Positions 5,951-10,222 of a DNA stretch of 10,222 nucleotides are shown here, piece by piece. Position numbers and translations under genes: made by a program. How positions within the stretch are numbered: the stretch's first letter is position 1; every line of letters starts with the position of its first letter. The notes beneath the pieces were generated by a model. That model was given only the letters and a program-made list of their open reading frames with translations, was not told the origin of the DNA and made no database searches. The DNA comes from JAFALX01 sp050734185 (GTDB taxonomy: Bacteria; Chloroflexota; Dormibacteria; Aeolococcales; Aeolococcaceae): contig JBOHUE010000039.1 in NCBI GenBank assembly GCA_050734185.1, positions 1 to 10,222 of the forward strand. Direction: 5' to 3'.

Positions 5951-6991
5951 TCAGGCGCCGTTGGTCGCGGTGTGACGCAGGATCTCGCCGATGTCCGGCA
6001 GCCCGCGGCGCGCTCCAACGCCGGGCTTCACGCGGTGGGCCAGCACCATCGGCGCCACATGCTCGACGTCGTCGAGCTCCACGCGTGAGCGATCCTCGTA
6101 GGCCGCGAGCGACTGCGCGCTCTTGCCCATGACGATGTCGGCGCGGTGGCCGTCGACGTCGAGCTCGACGCTCAGTCTCGCGATCGACACCAGGATGTTG
6201 CGATCCACGGCCACGTCGCCGAGGGTGCCGATCGCGCGCGAGATACGTTCGGCCTCGGCGCGCTCGTCGGGCTCGAAGCGCTCTGCGAACGCCTCGGCGT
6301 CTTCCTCGTACGCCTCGCGCCGCTCCACGATCTCCACGCGCTGACGCACGTCGTGGATGCCCTCGACGTCGACGCAGAGCCCGAAGCGATCGAGCAGCTG
6401 GGGCCGCAGATCGCCCTCCTCCGGGTTCATGGTGCCGACGAGGATGAATCGCGAGGGGTGCGACACCGAGACGCCCTCGCGCTCCACGGTGTTCAATCCC
6501 ATCGCCGCCGCGTCGAGGAGCACATCGACGATGTGATCGTCGAGCAGGTTCACCTCGTCGACGTAGAGGATGTTGCGATTCGCCTCGGCGAGCACCCCGG
6601 GCTGGAACTCCTTCTCGCCACGCTTGATCGCCGCCTCGAGGTCGATCGCGCCGACGACGCGGTCCTCGGATGCGTTGATGGGGAGTTCGACCACGCGCAT
6701 GCGGCGCGAGCCGCGCGGCAGGTCCTCACCGCCAGCGACGCGCTCTGAGCACTCGACGCACTGCAGCTGCGGCGAATCCGGCGGGCAGCCGTAGCGGCAG
6801 TCGACGACGACGTCGAGTTCGGGCAGCAGCTTGGCCAGCGCCCGCACCGCGGTGGACTTCGCGGTTCCCTTCTCGCCGCGGATGAGGACACCGCCGATCG
6901 CAGGGTTGATCGCGTTGAGCACCAACGCCTGCTTCATCGTCTCCTGGCCGACGATCGCGGTGAAGGGAAAGACGGCGCGTCCGTTGTCCAT
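5951..6991 (-). CDS. Metallochelatase AAA+ ATPase subunit (BchI/ChlI-like)
   Basis: This 346-residue protein is the ATPase motor subunit of a class I tetrapyrrole chelatase, which helps a large subunit insert Mg (chlorophyll-type) or Co (cobalamin-type). Visible are the opening PFTAIVGQE (9-17), Walker A GEKGTAKST (39-47), ELPINASEDRVVGAIDLEAA (102-121), Walker B ILYVDEVNLLDD (141-152), sensor 1 with GTMNPEEG (186-193), PQLLDRFG with the candidate arginine finger (197-204) and sensor 2 around GHRAD (281-285). An insert holds C65, C69, C78 and C81. The frame stays open to 7138, but the ATG at 6991 is chosen: it gives an N-terminus exactly parallel to the paralogue upstream and avoids overlapping that gene. 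It follows the I-D fusion gene by 22 bp, so they form an operon. No H/CobN subunit is present, so I leave the symbol blank. Confidence 0.92.
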   Translation of the reverse strand: MDNGRAVFPFTAIVGQETMKQALVLNAINPAIGGVLIRGEKGTAKSTAVRALAKLLPELDVVVDCRYGCPPDSPQLQCVECSERVAGGEDLPRGSRRMRVVELPINASEDRVVGAIDLEAAIKRGEKEFQPGVLAEANRNILYVDEVNLLDDHIVDVLLDAAAMGLNTVEREGVSVSHPSRFILVGTMNPEEGDLRPQLLDRFGLCVDVEGIHDVRQRVEIVERREAYEEDAEAFAERFEPDERAEAERISRAIGTLGDVAVDRNILVSIARLSVELDVDGHRADIVMGKSAQSLAAYEDRSRVELDDVEHVAPMVLAHRVKPGVGARRGLPDIGEILRHTATNGA

Positions 6992-7013
6992 TGCTGTGAT
7001 TCTCGGCGGCCGA

Positions 7014-9176
7014 TCAGCGGCCGCGGAGTGACTTCTCCACGCCTTCGACGATCGCGCCCTGCGAAAGATCATACAGGCCGAGGTACTCGCCCCCTGAACG
7101 CTCGGCGAGATCCAGGCACGCGTTGAATCCATAGCCACCGAACAACGGCGCGCGGCGGTGCTGCCCGACGCGCGGCAGCGGCGAGCGCGCGGTGTGATCG
7201 CGTGCCGAGTCGATGACGAGGACGTGGATCTCCTCGACGGCGAGCTGTTCGCAGAGCCGCTGCGCCTCGACCAGCGGCTCCTCGCCGAACAGCGAGATGT
7301 TGCCGCGGCCGTCGCTGATCAGCACGAGCAGCGGGTAGATCGAGCTGTCGCGCAGCCGCTCGGTGCGGATCACCTTGAGCCCGGCCACCAGTCCGTGCGT
7401 CAACGGCGTGGTGCCGCCGACGGCGAGGCGCTGCAGGCGGTTCTCCGCGAGGTCGATGCTGGACGTGGGTTGCAGAGCGATCCGCGCGGTACGCCCCGAG
7501 AAGACGACCAGCGACACCTTGTCGCGGCGGATGTAGGCGTCGCGCAGCAGCGACAGCACGGCCCCCTTGGTCGCCTGCATGCGCTGCTCGGCGTCCATCG
7601 AGGCACTGGCGTCGACGACGAACACGATGAGCGTTCCCGTGCGCCGGCGCCGCACCTTCTGGCGCAGGTCCTGACGCTCCAGGCGAAGCGCGGGTGCGTC
7701 GGGCCATGGCGGCGCCTCTGCGCGACGCCGCAGCTGATGCGGCGCGGCCGCGCGCATGGTGGCGTCAAACGCGATGTCGGTGATGTGCTCGGTCTGCGTT
7801 GCGCGCACGTACCTGCCTCGCTTGTCCTTGCTCTGCGCGTTGCTGCGCTTGCCGGTGGTGGCGCGCGTGCGCCGGTCGCGCGGCAGTGCGATCTTGCGTA
7901 CGGGGAACAGCGCTCCCTCGAAGAGCTGCTCTGCCTGGCCGCGCATGACCGCGTCACTGGCGCGTTCGAGCCCACGCGCAGCGCCTTCGCTGTCGCCCTG
8001 TTCCGACGGCGCCGTTGCCGCAGCCTCGGTCTCCACCTCGCTGGTGATCGGCGCCTCGGATGCCGACGACTCCGCCTCGCGCTGCATCTCGTCGTAACGC
8101 TCGCGCTGCTGTGACTCCGTGGTCGTCGCGGGACCTGGCGCGCTGCGCTCGCTCCGCGCCCGCCGCCGGTGAGCAAGGGCGAGATCTGCCGCCGCGATGA
8201 CGTCCTCCGTAGTCACCATCAACGCCGCGACCTCATCCGCGGGTGGGCCGGCCGCCGCACCGGCGACCGCCGACGCCTCGCGCCACGCCCGAAGCGTTCG
8301 CGCGGCGTTGCTGACAACAATGTCCGCCCGGTGGCCGAGCGCGGCGGCGTCGATGCAGACAAGCGCGATGAACCATCGGATCTGCGCAGGGATGTCGACG
8401 AGCGGGAGCAGCTCCTGCGCCCTGGCCATCACGTCGCGCAGCTCGTCGTCGCTGCCGGCGAACTCGTCGCGCATGCGCGCCAGGTCAGCAGAGTTCTGCT
8501 GATCGCGCTCCATGACGCGCACCCGGTCGTCGATGCTGCGCAGCCCCGTGATATCGACGCACAGACCGAAGCGGTCGAGCAGCTGCGGCCGCAGCTCTCC
8601 CTCCTCGGGATTCATCGTGCCGACCAGGATGAACTGCGCCGGGTGCTCGTACGAGATGCCCTCGCGCTCGACGATGTTGCGCCCCATCGCCGCGGCGTCG
8701 AGCAGCACGTCGACGAGATGATCGTCGAGCAGGTTGACCTCGTCGACGTACAGGATCCCGCGGTTGGCGTCAGCCAGCACGCCCGGCTCGAACCGCCGCT
8801 CTCCGCGCTTGATGGCCGCCTCGGTGTCGATGCTGCCGACGACGCGGTCCTCGCTCGCGTTGATGGGCAGCTCGACCACCCGCACCGGGACTGTTCGCGA
8901 CGGCATCGGGTCGCCGGCCGCCGCGCGGCGGCGGCAGTCGTCACACCAGCGCTGCGGCTCGCCGGGGTCGCAGCGGTACCGGCATCCGTCCACAACGTCG
9001 ATCTCGGGCAACAGCTCGACGAGCGCCCGGACCGCGGTGGACTTGGCCGTGCCCCGCTCGCCGCGGATCAGCACACCGCCGATGCCGCGGTTGATCGCGT
9101 TGAGCACGAGCGACGTTCGCATCGGCTCCTGGCCGACGAGCGCGGTGAATGGCAGCACGGCGCGCGCAGGGGGCAT
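7014..9176 (-). CDS. Metallochelatase I-D fusion subunit (AAA+ plus VWA domain)
   Basis: This product is a fused ATPase (I-like) and integrin-I-like (D-like) chelatase subunit, as in ChlD/BchD and in putative cobaltochelatase subunits. From ATG at 9176 it has 720 residues. The AAA+ part carries intact Walker A GERGTAKST (39-47), Walker B ILYVDEVNLLDD (141-152), GTMNPEEG (186-193) and GHRAD (281-285); classical BchD has degraded Walker motifs. C65, C69, C78 and C81 match the neighbouring I subunit. A Glu/Ser/Ala-rich linker (about 340-420) and a basic stretch with RGRYVRA (453-459) precede the VWA domain, whose metal site shows D522-A-S-A-S526, GGTTPL (587-592) and D622 in SDGRGN. Starts at ATG 9185 or TTG 9209 are possible; 9176 is preferred because MPPARAVLPFTALVGQ then aligns end to end with the I subunit. 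No clear ribosome binding site is visible. First gene of the operon. Confidence 0.93.
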   Translation of the reverse strand: MPPARAVLPFTALVGQEPMRTSLVLNAINRGIGGVLIRGERGTAKSTAVRALVELLPEIDVVDGCRYRCDPGEPQRWCDDCRRRAAAGDPMPSRTVPVRVVELPINASEDRVVGSIDTEAAIKRGERRFEPGVLADANRGILYVDEVNLLDDHLVDVLLDAAAMGRNIVEREGISYEHPAQFILVGTMNPEEGELRPQLLDRFGLCVDITGLRSIDDRVRVMERDQQNSADLARMRDEFAGSDDELRDVMARAQELLPLVDIPAQIRWFIALVCIDAAALGHRADIVVSNAARTLRAWREASAVAGAAAGPPADEVAALMVTTEDVIAAADLALAHRRRARSERSAPGPATTTESQQRERYDEMQREAESSASEAPITSEVETEAAATAPSEQGDSEGAARGLERASDAVMRGQAEQLFEGALFPVRKIALPRDRRTRATTGKRSNAQSKDKRGRYVRATQTEHITDIAFDATMRAAAPHQLRRRAEAPPWPDAPALRLERQDLRQKVRRRRTGTLIVFVVDASASMDAEQRMQATKGAVLSLLRDAYIRRDKVSLVVFSGRTARIALQPTSSIDLAENRLQRLAVGGTTPLTHGLVAGLKVIRTERLRDSSIYPLLVLISDGRGNISLFGEEPLVEAQRLCEQLAVEEIHVLVIDSARDHTARSPLPRVGQHRRAPLFGGYGFNACLDLAERSGGEYLGLYDLSQGAIVEGVEKSLRGR

Positions 9177-9204
9177 CGAACCCATTGTTGCAGCGCCACG
9201 GTGG

Positions 9205-9210
9205 TACAAA
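9205..9210 (+). promoter_or_regulatory. Weak candidate -10 box for the glycosyltransferase gene
   Basis: TACAAA (four of six matches to TATAAT) ends 7 nt before the ATG at 9218. The chelatase and glycosyltransferase starts are only 41 bp apart and divergent, so both promoters must sit here or inside the genes. No -35 box and no Shine-Dalgarno sequence are visible; a leaderless message is one reading, and a chance match is another. Confidence 0.2.
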
Positions 9211-9217
9211 GCCGCGA

Positions 9218-10222
9218 ATGGTGCGCGTGCTCGCGGAGGCCAGCTGTCTTGTGGATGCGCGGCGCAACGCCGGCATCGGCCGCTACGCCCGCCACCTGGT
9301 GGACGCGCTGCACGGAGTCGACGGCGTCGAGCTGGAGCTGGCGCAGCCGCCGCGGCCGCCGCTGAGCGAGTCGCGACCGGGTCGGTTCATCCACGCGCAG
9401 CCGACTGCGCTGCGCCTGGCGGCGCGAATGAAACCGGACATCCTGCACGGTCTCGGCGGCGAGCCCGTCGCGGGGTTCCCGCTGGCCCGCCAGGTGATCA
9501 CCGTCCACGACGTCGAGATGTGGCGGGCCGGAGCGACGTCCGAGCTCCGCGACGTGGCGCTCAAGGCGTACGCGATGACCTTGGCGGCGCTGATTCGCGA
9601 GTGCGGCGCGTACATCGCGGTTAGCCGCACGTCAGCCGACGACGCGGTCTCGACACTGGGACTTCCGCCGGACCGCGTGCACGTGGTCCCCGAGGGGGTG
9701 GCGCCGGCCTTCGCCGCGACGCCGACGGACCGCGATGGGGACGTGCTCGGAGCCCTCGGCCTGGGACGGCGTGGGTACGTGTTCTGGGCCGGCAGCCTGC
9801 GCCGGCGAGACCCCCGCAAGGGCCTCGACGTCCTCATCGAAGCGGTGGGCCGCCTCGGCCCGGAGGGACCGCCCCTCGCCCTCGCCGGCAGTGGCGGCGA
9901 CGAGACCACACGACTCCAGGACCTCGCCTCGCGGTCCGGCTGCCGCCTGCTGCTCTGCGGTCAGCAGTCCGACGCCGACCTGGCCTCGCTGTATCGCGGT
10001 GCGGGCGTCTTCGCCCTCGCCTCGACCCACGAGGGGTTCGGGCTTGCGGCGCTGGAGGCGATGGCCTGCGGCGCCCCGGTTGTGGCGACGCTGGCGGGAA
10101 ACCTGCCGGACCTCTGCGGCGGTGCCGCGCTGCTGGTCCCGGTGTCCGACGCGGGCGCGCTCGCGAGCGCTCTCGACGCGGTCCTCCGGGGCCCGCACCG
10201 GGCCGCGGCCATGGGCGCGGCC
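9218..10222 (+). CDS. GT4-family glycosyltransferase (3' end cut by window edge)
   Basis: The 335 residues seen form a GT-B fold glycosyltransferase of the GT4 (RfaB/GPGTF) type, transferring a sugar from a nucleotide-sugar donor to a glycan, lipid or small-molecule acceptor. The N-terminal domain has the acceptor-side signature AGIGRYARHL (18-27) and an HD pair at 98-99 (VHDVE). The donor domain begins with AGSLRRRDPRKGLDVLIEA (191-209), whose Arg and Lys usually bind the donor phosphates, and carries the retaining-enzyme E-x7-E motif, E272 to E280, within HEGFGLAALEAMACGAPVVA (271-290). No signal peptide or membrane segment is visible, so it is probably cytosolic at the membrane face. Related enzymes have about 350-400 residues, so little is missing. 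The ATG is the only plausible start and lacks a Shine-Dalgarno sequence. Neighbours to the right, which would indicate the glycan, are not visible. Confidence 0.93.
   Translation, partial: MVRVLAEASCLVDARRNAGIGRYARHLVDALHGVDGVELELAQPPRPPLSESRPGRFIHAQPTALRLAARMKPDILHGLGGEPVAGFPLARQVITVHDVEMWRAGATSELRDVALKAYAMTLAALIRECGAYIAVSRTSADDAVSTLGLPPDRVHVVPEGVAPAFAATPTDRDGDVLGALGLGRRGYVFWAGSLRRRDPRKGLDVLIEAVGRLGPEGPPLALAGSGGDETTRLQDLASRSGCRLLLCGQQSDADLASLYRGAGVFALASTHEGFGLAALEAMACGAPVVATLAGNLPDLCGGAALLVPVSDAGALASALDAVLRGPHRAAAMGAA

Noticed and set aside
4699..6018. A 439-codon open frame on the minus strand opposite the patatin gene
   Set aside because: It is the antisense shadow of a G+C-rich gene: composition is dominated by Arg, Asp, Val and His, no family motif is visible, and the plus-strand frame carries all the patatin catalytic motifs.
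6992..7138. N-terminal extension of the I subunit to 7138
   Set aside because: It would overlap the 3' end of the I-D fusion gene by more than 120 bp and adds 49 residues without similarity; ATG at 6991 gives the family N-terminus.
5951..9176. MoxR ATPase plus VWA protein pair instead of chelatase subunits
   Set aside because: The ELPINASEDRVVG, GTMNPEEG and LLDRFG motifs and the I-D fusion with a SDGRGN VWA site are chelatase-type; the fused AAA+–VWA layout does not fit separate MoxR and VWA genes.
781..9176. A single tetrapyrrole cluster linking hemW with the chelatase genes
   Set aside because: They lie in different transcription units separated by lepA and a divergent patatin gene, and hemW sits in its common lepA–hrcA context, so proximity is probably incidental.
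7158..9365. Long plus-strand open frames over the I-D fusion gene (7158-8114 and 8169-9365)
   Set aside because: Antisense shadows with no recognisable domain. The second even crosses into the glycosyltransferase gene in the wrong frame.

Overview
The window comes from a G+C-rich bacterial chromosome (composition judged by eye, not computed), probably an actinobacterial, chloroflexotal or Dormibacterota-like soil lineage. The clues are strong third-position G/C bias, a CIRCE/HrcA heat-shock switch, the order lepA–(extra gene)–hemW–hrcA that Gram-positive-type phyla share in part, GTG starts, and poor or absent Shine-Dalgarno sequences before several genes. No protein can place it more precisely without a database search. 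It reads as core and ordinary accessory chromosome: I see no insertion sequence, prophage, CRISPR array, tRNA or rRNA.

Left part (1-4622, all minus strand). A tightly packed transcription unit runs leftwards: lepA (elongation factor 4), a four-segment membrane protein of unknown function with a long Ser/Thr/Pro-rich loop, hemW (radical SAM heme chaperone), and hrcA (heat-shock repressor, cut by the window edge). The lepA stop abuts the ATG of the membrane protein (TAGATG), and the membrane protein's stop overlaps the hemW GTG (GTGA). An 88-bp gap before hrcA carries a near-perfect CIRCE operator, so hrcA and whatever lies beyond the left edge (often grpE/dnaK/dnaJ) should have their own HrcA-repressed heat-shock promoter.

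Middle (4690-5943, plus strand). A patatin-family lipid acyl hydrolase is transcribed divergently from lepA across a 67-bp gap and ends only 7 bp from the convergent chelatase unit.

Right part (5951-9176, minus strand). A two-gene operon encodes metallochelatase ATPase subunits: a full I-D fusion (AAA+ plus VWA/MIDAS) followed by a stand-alone I subunit. Over their first 210 residues the two AAA+ domains align without a gap, with 154 identities by hand count, and share a four-cysteine insert at identical positions. No large catalytic subunit (BchH/ChlH or CobN) is present, so magnesium versus cobalt cannot be decided. From 9218 to the right edge a GT4-type glycosyltransferase runs divergently and is truncated by the window.

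I did not find a clearly new system. The items most worth a second look are the paralogous chelatase pair with its Cys4 insert, the unidentified membrane protein locked into the lepA–hemW operon, and -10-like boxes placed so close to start codons that leaderless or very short-leader transcription is plausible.
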